A stretch of DNA of 64,000 bases from Casimicrobiaceae bacterium (GCA_026646885.1 JAPKHK010000002.1:238381-302380); one strand, 5' to 3'. Positions 1-10,271 are shown, counted from the stretch's first letter. The notes: generated by a model not told the origin, from the sequence alone. A program made the numbers and translations.

Positions 1-2
1 AG

Positions 3-1034
3 GCGCTCACCGAGCAGGCGCAGCGCCTGTGGCATGTCGGCAACGGTTATACCAACGAGCCGGTACTGCGGCTGGCCACGGCGCTCACCGAGGCGACCTT
101 CGCCGATCGAGCTTTTTTCGCCAACTCGGGCGCCGAAGCCAACGAAGCCGCCTTCAAGCTCGCGCGCAAATGGGCACACAGCCGGCATGGCGAGCACAAG
201 TCCCGCATCGTCGCTTGTCTCAATGCCTTTCACGGGCGCACTCTGTTTACTGTCAGTGTCGGCGGGCAGGCCAAATACACCGAGGGCTATGAACCCCTGC
301 CGGCGGCGATCACCCATGTGCCATTCAATGATCTCGGCGCGGCGGAAGGTGCCATGGGCGACGATGTCTGCGCCGTGGTCGTCGAGCCTGTGCAAGGCGA
401 GGGCGGCGTTGCGCCGGCTAACGCGGAGTTCCTCACCGGCTTGCGCGCCGCGTGCCATCGCCACCAGGCGCTTCTCATCTTCGACGAGGTGCAGTGCGGC
501 ATGGGGCGCACGGGGGCGCTTTATGCCTATATGAACTACGGCGTGGTGCCGGATATCCTGACCACCGCCAAGGCGCTGGGCAATGGTTTTCCAATCGGCG
601 CCATGCTCACTACCGACGACATTGCCAGCGCCTTCGGCGTGGGGGCACATGGCTCCACTTACGGCGGTAATCCCTTGGCTGCGGCGGTTGCGTTGCGTGT
701 TTTCGAGACCATCAGCGAGCCAGCGTTTCTGGCCCGGGTGCGCGCCGCGGGCACGCGCCTCAGAGGGTTGCTCGAAACCGTGGCGGGCGACTATCCACAA
801 GTATTCGCGCAGGTACGCGGCGCCGGCCTGATGTTGGGTATGGTGCTGACCGAGGCGTTTCGGGGGCGCGCCAAGGATTTGACCAAGTGCACTGAAGCCC
901 AAGGGCTGCTGCTCCTGATCGCTGGCCCCGACGTGGTCCGGGTAGTGCCGCCGCTGATCGTCAGCGACGATGAGATGGATGAGGCGATCATGCGCTTGCG
1001 CCGAGCCTTGGCGGCCTTCGTCGGGAAGGGTTGA
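3..1034 (+). CDS. astC: Succinylornithine/acetylornithine aminotransferase, 5'-truncated by window edge
   Basis: PLP-dependent class III aminotransferase. In the arginine succinyltransferase (AST) pathway it moves the amino group of N2-succinylornithine to 2-oxoglutarate, giving succinylglutamate semialdehyde. The frame is open from the first bases, so the N-terminus lies outside the window. Visible motifs are NSGAEANEAA, FDEVQCGMGRTG and TTAKALGNG, whose Lys is the expected PLP Schiff base. The stop overlaps the start of the next gene (TGATG), and all following genes are AST genes, which favours the catabolic AstC/AruC role over biosynthetic ArgD. The family is bifunctional, so sequence alone does not separate them. 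Confidence 0.9.
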   Translation, partial: ALTEQAQRLWHVGNGYTNEPVLRLATALTEATFADRAFFANSGAEANEAAFKLARKWAHSRHGEHKSRIVACLNAFHGRTLFTVSVGGQAKYTEGYEPLPAAITHVPFNDLGAAEGAMGDDVCAVVVEPVQGEGGVAPANAEFLTGLRAACHRHQALLIFDEVQCGMGRTGALYAYMNYGVVPDILTTAKALGNGFPIGAMLTTDDIASAFGVGAHGSTYGGNPLAAAVALRVFETISEPAFLARVRAAGTRLRGLLETVAGDYPQVFAQVRGAGLMLGMVLTEAFRGRAKDLTKCTEAQGLLLLIAGPDVVRVVPPLIVSDDEMDEAIMRLRRALAAFVGKG

Positions 1035-2053
1035 TGTATCGGGTGCGCCCGGTGGAGGGTCGCGACGCTCCGGGCCTGCAGGCCTTGGTGGCGCAGGCCC
1101 TTCCGTGGGTGTTCACTTTGCCCAAGACCCCGCGCGCGGTGGAAGGTGCGATCGAGCGCTCGATCGCTTCGTTCGCGGAAGCCGTCGATGTGCCCAGCGA
1201 TGAGTCTTATCTGTTCGTGCTCGAGGATGCGCAGGGCGAGATCCGCGGCACGGCGGCGATTTCCGCCACGGCCGGCGCGGACGGCACTTTCTTTGCGTTT
1301 CGCAATGACGTGCTGCACCAAGTGTCGCGCGACCTGGGGATCAGCAACAACGTGCATGCGCTCACGCTGTCTTCGGATCTGACCGGCCATTCGCAGCTGT
1401 CCGGTTTTTACGTGCGACCCTGGGCCCAGCCCGGCCCCGAGGCAGAACTACTTTCGCGGTCGCGGCTGCTGTTCGCAGCGACCGCGCCGCGCCGTTTTTC
1501 CGACCGTTTCTTTTCCAGCCTGGCGGGTATGACCGATGGTGACGCCAGGTCACCTTTCTGGGATGCCTTGGGACGCAAGTTTTTCAGCATGGATTTCCTG
1601 GCTGCGGAGCGGCTGGTGGAAGGCGCGCGCAATCGCAGTCTCATCGTCGAGCTGATGCCGCATTACCCGGTTTACGTGCCGCTCCTGCCCGGGGATGCCC
1701 AGGCTGCGCTCGGGCAGGTCCACCCGGAAGCGACCTTGCCGTTCCGCATTCTCTCCCGGGAAGGCTTCGAGCCCGAGGAGTACGTCGACATATTTGACGG
1801 CGGGCCGATCCTGCGGGCCTTGCGGGCAAGCCTGCGAAGTTTCACCGCGGCGGTTCTTCGCGAAGTCCGCGTCGCCCCGCCTCCGGCTGGCGGCTTGGCG
1901 TGCCTGGTGGCCACGGCACGCGAAGAGCGTTTTCGTTGCGTCCTCACCGATGTGGCAAGTCTGGAAGACAGCGAGACCGTGGTGTTGAGCGAAACGGCGC
2001 TGGCCGCGCTGGAAGTCGGGCCGGGGGATACCGTGCGTTGCGTGCCGCTGTGA
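1034..2053 (+). CDS. aruF: Arginine N-succinyltransferase, alpha-type subunit
   Basis: First committed AST step: succinyl-CoA plus L-arginine gives N2-succinylarginine, in the cytoplasm. About 339 aa, the normal size of the AstA family, which has a GNAT-like fold. It opens MYRVRPVEGRD. The ATG at 1034 overlaps the astC stop by one base, indicating translational coupling; a TTG one codon earlier is less likely. A paralog follows directly, the arrangement of the two-subunit AruF/AruG enzyme of Pseudomonas rather than the single AstA of enterics. Assignment to alpha rests on order. Confidence 0.88.
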   Translation: MYRVRPVEGRDAPGLQALVAQALPWVFTLPKTPRAVEGAIERSIASFAEAVDVPSDESYLFVLEDAQGEIRGTAAISATAGADGTFFAFRNDVLHQVSRDLGISNNVHALTLSSDLTGHSQLSGFYVRPWAQPGPEAELLSRSRLLFAATAPRRFSDRFFSSLAGMTDGDARSPFWDALGRKFFSMDFLAAERLVEGARNRSLIVELMPHYPVYVPLLPGDAQAALGQVHPEATLPFRILSREGFEPEEYVDIFDGGPILRALRASLRSFTAAVLREVRVAPPPAGGLACLVATAREERFRCVLTDVASLEDSETVVLSETALAALEVGPGDTVRCVPL

Positions 2054-2060
2054 GGATGCC

Positions 2061-3086
2061 ATGATCGTCCTTCGACCGGTCGGCGAAAGCGACCTCGATG
2101 CGCTCTACCAACTCGCCACGGCCGTGGACGGCGGCATGACCACTTTCAAGGCCGACCGCGAGACCTTGGCGCGGCGCATCGAGACCGCCTGCGCTTCGTT
2201 TGCTGAGCAGATCGCGCCGCCGCAACGCGATTATGTCTTCGTGCTCGAGGACCTCTCCGCCGCGCGGCTCGCTGGCGTGTGTGCAATCAAGGCGGCGGTC
2301 GGTCTGGATGAGCCGTTCTACAACTACCGCATCGGCACTTTGGTGCATTGCAGCCGTGAGCTCAACGTTTTTTCGCGCATGGATACTTTGTACCTGTCGA
2401 ATGATCTCACCGGCTGCGCGGAGCTTTGTTCACTCTTTCTGCACCCGGAGTACCGGCAGGGTCACAATGGCAAGCTGTTGTCGAAAAGCCGCCTGCTGTT
2501 CATCGCACAGTTCGCGCGGCTCTTCCCCGAACGGCTGATCGCGGAGTTGCGGGGGTATCAAAGACCGGACGGCACCTCGCCGTTTTGGGAGAGCCTGGGT
2601 CGGCATTTCTTCAAAATGGATTTCGCCAAGGCGGACGATCTCACGGCCATGGGTAAGAAATCCTTCATCGCCGAGCTGATGCCGCGGCATCCCTTGTATG
2701 TCGCCTACCTTGCGCCGGAAGCGCAGGAAGTCATAGGCAAGGTGCATGTGGATACCGCACCGGCGCAACGCCTACTCGAACAGGAAGGTCTGCATTACGA
2801 GGGTTACGTCGACATTTTCGATAGCGGTCCTGTGCTGCAAGCGCGGGTGAGTGAACTGCGGGCTCTGCGCGAAAGTCGGTTGGTCACGGTCAGCGCTGGC
2901 GCGAGCGAAGCCGGCCACGAGGCTTTGCTGATCGCCAATACGCGCCTGGCTGATTTTCGCGTCACCGTGGCGCCTGGGCGGCCGGCGCACGGGCATCTCG
3001 AAGTGCCGGCGGCGGTCATCGACGCGGTCGGTGCCAAATCGGGCGACGCTCTAAGAGTGATGCGGCTGCTGCCGCGACGAGGATAG
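2061..3086 (+). CDS. aruG: Arginine N-succinyltransferase, beta-type subunit
   Basis: Second AstA-family paralog (341 aa), probably forming a hetero-oligomer with the preceding AruF. It opens MIVLRPVGESDLDALYQLA and shares with its neighbour the segments LSNDLTG, SPFWESLGRHFF and GYVDIFDSGP. It begins 7 bases after the aruF stop and ends just before astD, clearly in one operon. Beta assignment is by position and similarity to the Pseudomonas arrangement. Confidence 0.88.
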   Translation: MIVLRPVGESDLDALYQLATAVDGGMTTFKADRETLARRIETACASFAEQIAPPQRDYVFVLEDLSAARLAGVCAIKAAVGLDEPFYNYRIGTLVHCSRELNVFSRMDTLYLSNDLTGCAELCSLFLHPEYRQGHNGKLLSKSRLLFIAQFARLFPERLIAELRGYQRPDGTSPFWESLGRHFFKMDFAKADDLTAMGKKSFIAELMPRHPLYVAYLAPEAQEVIGKVHVDTAPAQRLLEQEGLHYEGYVDIFDSGPVLQARVSELRALRESRLVTVSAGASEAGHEALLIANTRLADFRVTVAPGRPAHGHLEVPAAVIDAVGAKSGDALRVMRLLPRRG

Positions 3087-3089
3087 GAC

Positions 3090-4550
3090 ATGGCCCATTG
3101 GATCGCCGGCACTTCGGTGGCGGGTGCGGGTCCAAATTTTTCTTCTTTGAATCCCGCCGATCAAAGCGTGGTGTGGAGCGGACGCGAGGCCACCAGTGCG
3201 GAGCTTGCCTTTGCCGTCAGAGTGGCGCGCGAGGCCTTTGCTTCGTGGGCGGACCAGGATCTGCCAGCGCGCATGGTGGTGCTCGAGGCTTTCCGCGATC
3301 TGCTCAAACAAGAAAGCGAGCATCTGGCCCGCATCATTGCGCGCGAGATCGGCAAGCCTTTGTGGGAGGCGCGCGCTGAGCTTGCCAGCATGGTTGCCAA
3401 GGTGGATATCTCCATGGCCGCGTATCGCGAGCGCAGCGGCGAAAGATCGGCGCCCATGGCCGAGGGCGTATCTCAACTGCGGCACCGGCCGCACGGTGTA
3501 CTGGCCGTGTTTGGACCCCACAATTTCCCCGGGCATTTGCCTAACGGTCATATCGTTCCGGCCCTGCTGGCCGGCAACACGGTAGTGTTCAAGCCGAGCG
3601 AGCATGCACCACTCACCGGCCTCGAGATGGCCAAATTGTGGCAGCGGGCAGGGCTGCCCGACGGGGTGCTCAATGTCGTGAACGGCGGGCGCGAAACGGG
3701 CGTGGCGCTGGCCGCGCTTCCTGACCTCGCCGGAATACTGTTCACCGGTAGCTACCGCGCCGGCGTCGCCTTGCATCGCCAATTCGCCGGAAGACCGGAA
3801 AAGCTGCTCGCGCTGGAGATGGGGGGCAACAATCCTTTGGTCGTTTGGCCGACCACGGCGATCGATGCCGCGATCCACCACACGCTTTTCTCGGCGTTCG
3901 TGAGCGCTGGCCAACGTTGCACTTGTGCCCGGCGTTTGATCGTGCCCGATGATGCCTGGGGTGAACATTTTCTTGGTCGCCTCGTCGCGGCGGCGGGCAA
4001 GCTGCGGGTGGGCGCTTGGGACGACGATCCGCCCGCTTTTTTGGGACCGGTGGTGTCCGCCGCGGCGGCGCGACAAGTGGTCGAGGCGCAGGACCAGCTT
4101 TTCGCCCGCGGTGCACGGGCTTTGCTGGCGCTGCGTGTCCTGCCGCGCGGTGCGGCGTTTCTGAGCCCCGGTATCGTCGAGGTGACCGGCCTAGGTGATT
4201 TGCCCGACGAGGAAGTGTTCGGTCCGCTGTTGCAAGTGCATCGCGCACCGGACTTCACTGCCGCCTTGCGGATCGCCAATGACACCTCCTATGGCCTTGC
4301 CGCCGGACTCTTGGCGGACGCTCCCGAACTCTGGGAGCGGTTTACGAGGGAAGTGCGTGCTGGCGTCGTCAATTGGAACCGGCCCACCACCGGCGCGGCG
4401 AGCAGCGCGCCCTTCGGCGGTGTGGGACGTTCGGGCAATCTTCGCCCCAGCGCCTACTACGCGGCCGACTACTGCGCCTATCCCGTGGCCTCCTTGATTG
4501 CCAGCCAGCCGGCATTGCCCGCACAACTGCCGCCCGGCTTGAGTTTATGA
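3090..4550 (+). CDS. astD: N-succinylglutamate 5-semialdehyde dehydrogenase
   Basis: NAD(P)-dependent aldehyde dehydrogenase oxidising succinylglutamate semialdehyde to succinylglutamate in the AST pathway. 486 aa, the expected family length. Visible ALDH hallmarks are FGPHNFPGH and [10 protein letters not shown] (nucleotide binding), [11 protein letters not shown], the catalytic-Glu region LEMGGNNPL, and the catalytic Cys in [11 protein letters not shown]. The start is 3 bases after the aruG stop. Operon position supports AstD over a generic aldehyde dehydrogenase. Confidence 0.92.
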   Translation: MAHWIAGTSVAGAGPNFSSLNPADQSVVWSGREATSAELAFAVRVAREAFASWADQDLPARMVVLEAFRDLLKQESEHLARIIAREIGKPLWEARAELASMVAKVDISMAAYRERSGERSAPMAEGVSQLRHRPHGVLAVFGPHNFPGHLPNGHIVPALLAGNTVVFKPSEHAPLTGLEMAKLWQRAGLPDGVLNVVNGGRETGVALAALPDLAGILFTGSYRAGVALHRQFAGRPEKLLALEMGGNNPLVVWPTTAIDAAIHHTLFSAFVSAGQRCTCARRLIVPDDAWGEHFLGRLVAAAGKLRVGAWDDDPPAFLGPVVSAAAARQVVEAQDQLFARGARALLALRVLPRGAAFLSPGIVEVTGLGDLPDEEVFGPLLQVHRAPDFTAALRIANDTSYGLAAGLLADAPELWERFTREVRAGVVNWNRPTTGAASSAPFGGVGRSGNLRPSAYYAADYCAYPVASLIASQPALPAQLPPGLSL

Positions 4551-4644
4551 AACACCGTCGAGTCGCCTCGCGGCGCGTGCAGGTGCAAGCAGCCGGCGCG
4601 CCGCCAGGGGTTGTTGCCTGGGCAGCTGCCTGAGGAGGAAGGAA

Positions 4645-5997
4645 ATGAGTGATCAAGGCAGCGCGCGAGAATTCAATTTCGATGGTCTGGTGGGTCCCAG
4701 TCACAACTACGCCGGCCTGTCGTTTGGCAACCTCGCTTCCACCAAACACTTGGCGCGGGTCGCTAATCCGCGCGAGGCGGCCCTACAGGGTTTGGCCAAG
4801 GCCAAGGCCTTGGCGGATCGAGGTTTCGCCCAAGCAATTTTGCCGCCGCAGCCGCGTCCCTATCTGCCACTGTTGCGCGCCGCTGGTTTCACGGGCGGTG
4901 ATCAGACCCTGATCGACGCCGCGGCGCGCAGCGAGCCCCAGCTCTTGGCGGCCGCGTACTCCGCTTCCGCCATGTGGACGGCTAACGCCGCCACGGTTAG
5001 CCCTGCAGCCGATTGCGCCGATGGACGGGTGCATTTTTCGGTGGCCAATCTCAACAACAAGCTGCACCGTTCCATCGAGCAGGGCGCGACGACCCACACC
5101 TTACGCCAGATCTTCCCCGACCCGCGCCATTTCGTGGTGCACGAAGCGCTGCCCGGGACGCCTGCCTTCGGCGATGAAGGGGCGGCCAACCATACCCGCC
5201 TTGGCGTCGCGCTCGATCGGCGCGGGGTCGAGATGTTCGTCTTCGGGCGCAGCGAATTCGATGCTGGCTTGCCTTCACCCAGGCGATTTCCGGCCCGCCA
5301 GACTCTGGAGGCCAGCCGCGCCGTGGTGCGGCGCCACGGGCTTGATCCCGCGGTTACCGTCTTTGCGCAGCAGAACCCTGAAGTCATTGACCAGGGCGTT
5401 TTCCACAACGACGTGATCGCCGTGGGGTCGGGCGATTTGCTTTTCTACCACCAGGACGCCTTTGTCGACGAGGAGCGTATTCTCGCGCAACTGCGCGCTA
5501 CACTGGCCCGCTGTGGCAGTGAACTCCGAACCCTGCGGGTGGACCGCAACCAAGTCAGCATTGCTGATGCCGTTTCGACCTACCTTTTCAATAGCCAATT
5601 GCTGCGTCGGGAGGACGGGCGCAGGGTGCTCGTGGCGCCGCAGGAATGCCTCGAAAACGAGCGAGTGCATGCTTACCTCGACGAAATCGTGGGTAGCGGT
5701 GGGCCGATAGCCGAAATGTTGACCTTCGATCTACGCCAAAGCATGAACAATGGTGGTGGTCCGGCTTGCCTGCGGCTGCGTGTGATACTCGACGAAAGGC
5801 AGGTTGCTGCCATGCACCCGGGGGTGCGGCTCGATGATCAGCTGTATTCACGCCTCGTCGCTTGGGTGAGCAAACACTATCGAGATCGTTTGGGGGCAGG
5901 CGATTTGGCCGATCCGAAATTGCCTTTGGAGATTGCCATGGCGTTAAACGAACTGGCGGTCCTGCTTGATCTGCCACGACTCTATCCGGATGCGTAG
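4645..5997 (+). CDS. astB: N-succinylarginine dihydrolase
   Basis: Hydrolyses N2-succinylarginine to succinylornithine, CO2 and two NH3; it belongs to the amidinotransferase/guanidino-modifying superfamily. 450 aa, a normal length. The N-terminus has [15 protein letters not shown], a family signature, and the C-terminal catalytic Cys lies in [24 protein letters not shown] Shine-Dalgarno precedes the ATG. The 94-bp gap after astD holds no convincing gene. Confidence 0.93.
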   Translation: MSDQGSAREFNFDGLVGPSHNYAGLSFGNLASTKHLARVANPREAALQGLAKAKALADRGFAQAILPPQPRPYLPLLRAAGFTGGDQTLIDAAARSEPQLLAAAYSASAMWTANAATVSPAADCADGRVHFSVANLNNKLHRSIEQGATTHTLRQIFPDPRHFVVHEALPGTPAFGDEGAANHTRLGVALDRRGVEMFVFGRSEFDAGLPSPRRFPARQTLEASRAVVRRHGLDPAVTVFAQQNPEVIDQGVFHNDVIAVGSGDLLFYHQDAFVDEERILAQLRATLARCGSELRTLRVDRNQVSIADAVSTYLFNSQLLRREDGRRVLVAPQECLENERVHAYLDEIVGSGGPIAEMLTFDLRQSMNNGGGPACLRLRVILDERQVAAMHPGVRLDDQLYSRLVAWVSKHYRDRLGAGDLADPKLPLEIAMALNELAVLLDLPRLYPDA

Positions 5998-6126
5998 AGC
6001 ACCGCTCGAGTGTTTCATGCCGCGCCCTGGGGCGGAATGCGCCGGCGCCGCTAACAGGTCAAGAACCCTCGGAGCGTGATGACCACCCCCTCGGGGCCTC
6101 GGGCGTGGCCGGCACGGATTCATTGC

Positions 6127-7989
6127 TCAAATATTCCCCATCCATGCCAAAGGGGCTGCGGGGGCAAAAGCTCGCTTTTCTTCCACCGCATGGTTCTGCC
6201 GTTGCTTGAGCCAGGCCATAAAAGATTCCGCGGTGCTGGGGCGCAGAAAGAAATAACCTTGGGCCTCGTTGCATCCGCACGCTCGCAGCGCGGCGACTTC
6301 CGCCTCGGTTTCAGCCCCCTCTGCGGTGAGATCCAGCGAAAGACTGCGTGCCAGGGCGACCACTGCGCGAACGATCGATTCATTGACCGGCGTCCGATCG
6401 ATATCGCGGGTAAAGGACTGGTCGATCTTGAGACGATCGATGGGGAAGCGGCGCAAATAACTCAGGCTGGAGAAACCGGTGCCAAAATCGTCAATCGCCA
6501 GGTGCACGCCGATACCTTTTAGCTTTTCCAAGGTGAGCTGAACCTCTCCGCCGTGGTGCATGACGATGCTCTCGGTCAATTCGAGTTCGATACAAGCGGG
6601 GTCGATACCCGCCTCCTTGACCACGTTCTCAACGCTGCGGCAAAATCCAGGCTCGCGGAATTGCATCGCCGAAACGTTGATCGAAACGCGCAAGCGGGGC
6701 GCGCCCGCTTCCGCCCACACTCTCGCTTGCAGGCAGGCCTGACGGAGTACCCAAAGGCCCAAGGGCACTATTAGACCGGTCTCCTCGGCGATCTCGATGA
6801 ACTGGCCTGGGCTAAGCAGCCCGCGCACAGGGTGCCGCCAGCGCACCAGCGCTTCGACGCCGATGACCTGCCCGGTCGCCAGGTTGATCTGGGGTTGGAA
6901 GTGGAGGGCAAACTCGCCTTGCTCGACGGCGCGTCGCAAATCGGTTTCCAGCGCCAGTCGATCGATGGATCCGATGTGCAATCCCTCAGTGTAGCGACGA
7001 AATCCGTTGCGACCATTGCGCTTCTTCTCGAACATGGCCGCATCGGATTTGGCCAGCAGCCCACTCACCTCGGCGTCATCGCGCGGATAAATGGCGATGC
7101 CGACACTGGCGCTGATGCACACCTCTTGTCCCATCAGATTGAAGGGGCCGCGCAGGGCGACGACGATGCGTTCGGCGAGCCGTTCGGCGTCTTCACCCTC
7201 GTGCAGATCCTCGGCGATGATGGCGAATTCATCGCCCCCGAGTCGCGCCACGGTATCACAATCCCGTGCGGAATTGCCTAGGCGCTGCGCGACATCGCGT
7301 AGCAATTGGTCGCCCGCGCTGTGGCCCAGGGAATCGTTCACTTGTTTGAAGCGGTCCAGATCGATAAACATCAGCGCTACGAGACTCTTACGACGCCCGG
7401 CCTCGCGGCAAGCCTGATCCAACCGATCGGCGAATAGCATGCGATTGGGCAAACCGGTCAGTTGATCGTAGTGCGCGAGATAGTAGAGCTCAGCCTGTTT
7501 CCTTTGCGTGATCTCGTTGAGTAAGTCGTGGCCGTTGGCGATGCCGGCGTAGCGACCATCGGCGGCTACGATGAAGCCGCTGACCATATGCTGCATGCCG
7601 CGATCGATGATGATCGTCGCGATATCGTCGATACTGGTGCTTGCCGACACCACGATGGGATCTTCGTTGACGATGCGCGGAACCAAACGCATGAATTGGG
7701 CGATACTCCGGCGCCCGTATAGCTCGTGAGAAAATGGCTTGCCGAAATATTCGACGTATTGCTGACGTTCGATCAATGCGACCGGGACCTGCCGTGCGTC
7801 GACTACCGGCAGCGCGTAGAGCGCGGCATCAGTGAAAAATCGGGCGAGTACCGTCTGGCATGTCTCCTCGATTGGCAGGGGTGGAACGCTGCGGTAGACC
7901 TGCGCCACGGTAGGGCACTCGGGGCGCGAGCGGGCGTTGGTGTAGCGTAGACGAGTCAAATCCGCTCCTCGGTGGAGTGATGGGTACAT
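6127..7989 (-). CDS. CBS-domain c-di-GMP signalling protein with GGDEF and EAL domains
   Basis: About 620 aa, predicted cytosolic. The N-terminal third resembles a pair of CBS sensor modules. A GGDEF domain follows with RLGGDEFAI and an RDCD inhibitory-site motif five residues upstream, so diguanylate cyclase activity with product feedback is plausible. The EAL domain keeps VEALVRWRHP, NVSAMQF, ELTES, DDFGTGFSSLS and KIDQSF, the usual catalytic set, so phosphodiesterase activity is also plausible. The start is taken at MYPSLHRG; an upstream start would add 18 residues. It is convergent to astB and divergent from astE, splitting the ast genes. No transmembrane segment seen. Confidence 0.88.
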   Translation of the reverse strand: MYPSLHRGADLTRLRYTNARSRPECPTVAQVYRSVPPLPIEETCQTVLARFFTDAALYALPVVDARQVPVALIERQQYVEYFGKPFSHELYGRRSIAQFMRLVPRIVNEDPIVVSASTSIDDIATIIIDRGMQHMVSGFIVAADGRYAGIANGHDLLNEITQRKQAELYYLAHYDQLTGLPNRMLFADRLDQACREAGRRKSLVALMFIDLDRFKQVNDSLGHSAGDQLLRDVAQRLGNSARDCDTVARLGGDEFAIIAEDLHEGEDAERLAERIVVALRGPFNLMGQEVCISASVGIAIYPRDDAEVSGLLAKSDAAMFEKKRNGRNGFRRYTEGLHIGSIDRLALETDLRRAVEQGEFALHFQPQINLATGQVIGVEALVRWRHPVRGLLSPGQFIEIAEETGLIVPLGLWVLRQACLQARVWAEAGAPRLRVSINVSAMQFREPGFCRSVENVVKEAGIDPACIELELTESIVMHHGGEVQLTLEKLKGIGVHLAIDDFGTGFSSLSYLRRFPIDRLKIDQSFTRDIDRTPVNESIVRAVVALARSLSLDLTAEGAETEAEVAALRACGCNEAQGYFFLRPSTAESFMAWLKQRQNHAVEEKRAFAPAAPLAWMGNI

Positions 7990-8213
7990 GCGTTGCTCCG
8001 AACAAAGGCAGTTACGGCGAACTATTCGCGAACTTGAGGCCATAATTATTAAATTTCAATGACATATCTGTTACTTGGAGGGCGTCTTGGCGGAGAGGAT
8101 CGAGCAAATTTCGCCTCCCGGTGGTTTGGTGTCGCCAGAACGGAGGTCTGGCCAGACCAATCGGGCGGACAATGGTTGAACCTCAGTTGAATTCTGCGAA
8201 ATCAAGGAGCGAA

Positions 8214-9200
8214 ATGGACCCGGCAAAAATTCTGGCCACGGGGCGCTTTTCACCCTGGGTCGAACCGTTCGTGCGCGCCGGCTTCGCTGTCGATGGTCCG
8301 CTGGCGGGCGTGCTGCGGCTGGTTCCGCCACAGGCAAGCGCGCGCGAGGTGTTGCTATCGGTCGGCGTGCATGGCGACGAAACCGCGCCCATCGCGCTCC
8401 TGGCTGCGCTTTTGCAAGAGTTGGCGGCGGCGCCGGCGCGCTTGACCTGCTCGCTACTCATGGTGGTCGGCAATCTGCCAGCGCTGGCCGCGAATAAACG
8501 ATTCATCGAGAGCGACCTGAATCGACTCTTTCGGACCGATCTGGTGCCCCAGGGCGCGGAAGCGACCCGAGCGAATTTGCTGTGCCAGCTGGCGCGGGGG
8601 TTCTTTAAGGCCGCAGGGGGTGATCGTATCCATCTCGATTTGCATTCCACTATCCGGCCATCTATCTATCCGTACTTCGCGGTGATTCCGCATGCCAGCG
8701 AAAGCTTTCTCGCCCGATCCATGAGTGCCTGGGCCGCGCTCGGGGGTATGCAAGCGGTGGTCTTTAGCACCCTGGCTGCAGCGACCTTCAGCGCCTTTAC
8801 CGGGCGAATTTGCGGCGCCGCCTCGGCTACCTTGGAACTGGGTACCCGGGCGCGGCCCGATGTGAACGCATCCGAAACGGAACCCTTCGTGCGCTTGCGG
8901 GAGGCGCTCGCCCAACTTCTGAGCGGTCGCGAGCCAGGGGCGACAGCTTTGCCACGACTGAAATCTTATATGGCTGTCCGTGAAATACCCCGTCGGTCGG
9001 AACACTTCGAGTTGGGCTTCGCCACCGACACGCCCAACTTCCACCGCTTTCACAAAGGCGCGAAGATTGCGCAGGACGGGGAAACGATTTACCTGGCCGA
9101 AGCGGACGGTGAGCGGATCTTGTTTCCGAACCAAGATGTCGCTCTGGGGCAACGCGCGGGTGTGGTCTTGCGGGAACTGCCCACCGCAGATGCGAGCTAG
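8214..9200 (+). CDS. astE: Succinylglutamate desuccinylase
   Basis: Zinc hydrolase releasing succinate and glutamate from N2-succinylglutamate, the last AST step. About 328 aa, family length. Zinc-site motifs are VGVHGDETAP (His and Glu) and IHLDLHST (third His), with the catalytic-Glu region SATLELGTR. The start MDPAKILATGRF is set by an AAGGAG ribosome-binding site six bases upstream; in-frame starts as far as 8121 lack one. It is separated from astB by the GGDEF/EAL gene and so needs its own promoter. Confidence 0.92.
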   Translation: MDPAKILATGRFSPWVEPFVRAGFAVDGPLAGVLRLVPPQASAREVLLSVGVHGDETAPIALLAALLQELAAAPARLTCSLLMVVGNLPALAANKRFIESDLNRLFRTDLVPQGAEATRANLLCQLARGFFKAAGGDRIHLDLHSTIRPSIYPYFAVIPHASESFLARSMSAWAALGGMQAVVFSTLAAATFSAFTGRICGAASATLELGTRARPDVNASETEPFVRLREALAQLLSGREPGATALPRLKSYMAVREIPRRSEHFELGFATDTPNFHRFHKGAKIAQDGETIYLAEADGERILFPNQDVALGQRAGVVLRELPTADAS

Positions 9201-9230
9201 GCAGGGCGGGTCAACTCGAACACGGGCACT

Positions 9231-9250
9231 TGCGGAAAATTCCGCATTTT
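9231..9250 (+). terminator. Short hairpin with T-run downstream of astE
   Basis: TGCGGA and TCCGCA arms around an AAAT loop, followed by TTTT, 30 bases after the astE stop. It looks like a weak intrinsic terminator; the stem is only six pairs. Confidence 0.45.
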
Positions 9251-9641
9251 GAGCCTTCGGGCGTACTGGCGCGGAAAACGGTGGCAGAACAAATCTGCGA
9301 ACACCGAAGTGGAAACGCTGGCGAGAGTGGGTGGCGAGGTGGCTTCCAGAGCACTCAACTTGCGGTTTTCATTAGAAAAAGTGAGCTAACCAGGGCGTGC
9401 GGATTCGACCTCGACCCGGCGCCTGTGGGCTAGGCGCATCGCAGCGGTTCCATACTATTCGGCACAAGCGTGACAAATCGCTCATTTTGGATTGTAATGA
9501 GCGGCCACCTGCTGGTCGTTTTGGGCGTCTGAAGATTGTTTGAACCTTGCGGCGATCGCCTGCAACTTACCGTCAAGCGCGATCGAGCGTGATGCCTGCC
9601 CTCAGGAGAGGTCTTTTTCAATACTTAGTTAGGAGAGAACC
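9251..9641. promoter_or_regulatory. Intergenic leader of the curlin-like locus, containing an inverted repeat
   Basis: No gene is visible here. A perfect 8-bp inverted repeat, CGCTCATT and AATGAGCG with a 9-base spacer, lies at 9479-9503, about 140 bases before the first repeat-protein gene. It could be an operator or a small hairpin. No TTGAY-N4-RTCAA box is present, so this locus is probably not in the Dnr regulon. The ribosome-binding site TTAGGAGAGAACC sits directly before the ATG at 9642. Confidence 0.4.
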
Positions 9642-10271
9642 ATGAAACTTACGATGAAGATCGTGTCCTTCGCGGTGGTGGCTGCTTTCGCCGGCGTCGC
9701 CGCGGCGCAAAGCCAGTCCAAAGTGACCGCCAGCAACATCAACCAGAACCAATCCGGCCTGCTGAACAAGCAAGAAATGGATCTGGGCAATGCCAAGGCG
9801 GGCGGCAAGACCAACGTGACCGCGAGCAACATCAAGCAGAACCAATCTGGCCTTCTGAACCAGCAGAAGATGCAAATTGGCAACGCCACGGGTGCCGGTA
9901 GCCAGTCCAAAGTCACCGCCAGCAACATCCAGCAGAACCAGTCGGGTCTCCTGAACAAACAAGAGATGAAGATTGGTAACGCTTCGGGCGGCGGCAAGAC
10001 CAACGTGACCGCGAGCAACATTCGCCAGAACCAATCGGGTCTCCTGAACCAGCAGAAGATGGAAATCGGCAGCGCCAAGGGTTCCGGCAGCCAGTCCAAA
10101 GTGACGGCCACCAACATCCAGCAAAACCAGTCCGGTCTCCTGAACAAGCAAGAGATGCGCATCGGTAACGCGGCTGGCGGCGGCAAGTCGAATGTGACGG
10201 CCAGCAACATCAAGCAGAACCAGTCGGGTCTCTTGAACCAGCAGAAGATGAACGTCGGCAACGCCGAGTAA
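9642..10271 (+). CDS. Secreted curlin-like repeat protein 1
   Basis: 209 aa: a Sec signal peptide (AVVAAFAGVAAAQ) followed almost entirely by six tandem units of about 31 residues. Each unit has a V-T-A-S-N-I-x-Q-N-Q-S-G-L-L-N core. Read as S-x5-Q-x-G-x2-N this matches the first half of the curlin (CsgA/CsgB) repeat consensus. Units alternate strictly between a type ending LLNKQEM and one ending LLNQQKM, making three copies of a dimer of about 62 residues. No cysteine. The likely role is an amyloid-like extracellular fibre subunit; this is inference from the repeat pattern and the CsgG-like neighbour. A terminator-like hairpin follows, as expected for an abundant structural protein. Confidence 0.75.
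   Translation: MKLTMKIVSFAVVAAFAGVAAAQSQSKVTASNINQNQSGLLNKQEMDLGNAKAGGKTNVTASNIKQNQSGLLNQQKMQIGNATGAGSQSKVTASNIQQNQSGLLNKQEMKIGNASGGGKTNVTASNIRQNQSGLLNQQKMEIGSAKGSGSQSKVTATNIQQNQSGLLNKQEMRIGNAAGGGKSNVTASNIKQNQSGLLNQQKMNVGNAE

Noticed and set aside
4547-4633. 28-codon frame overlapping the astD stop
   Set aside because: It has an ATGA overlap but no hydrophobic, domain or codon signal, and the adjacent astB has its own strong ribosome-binding site.
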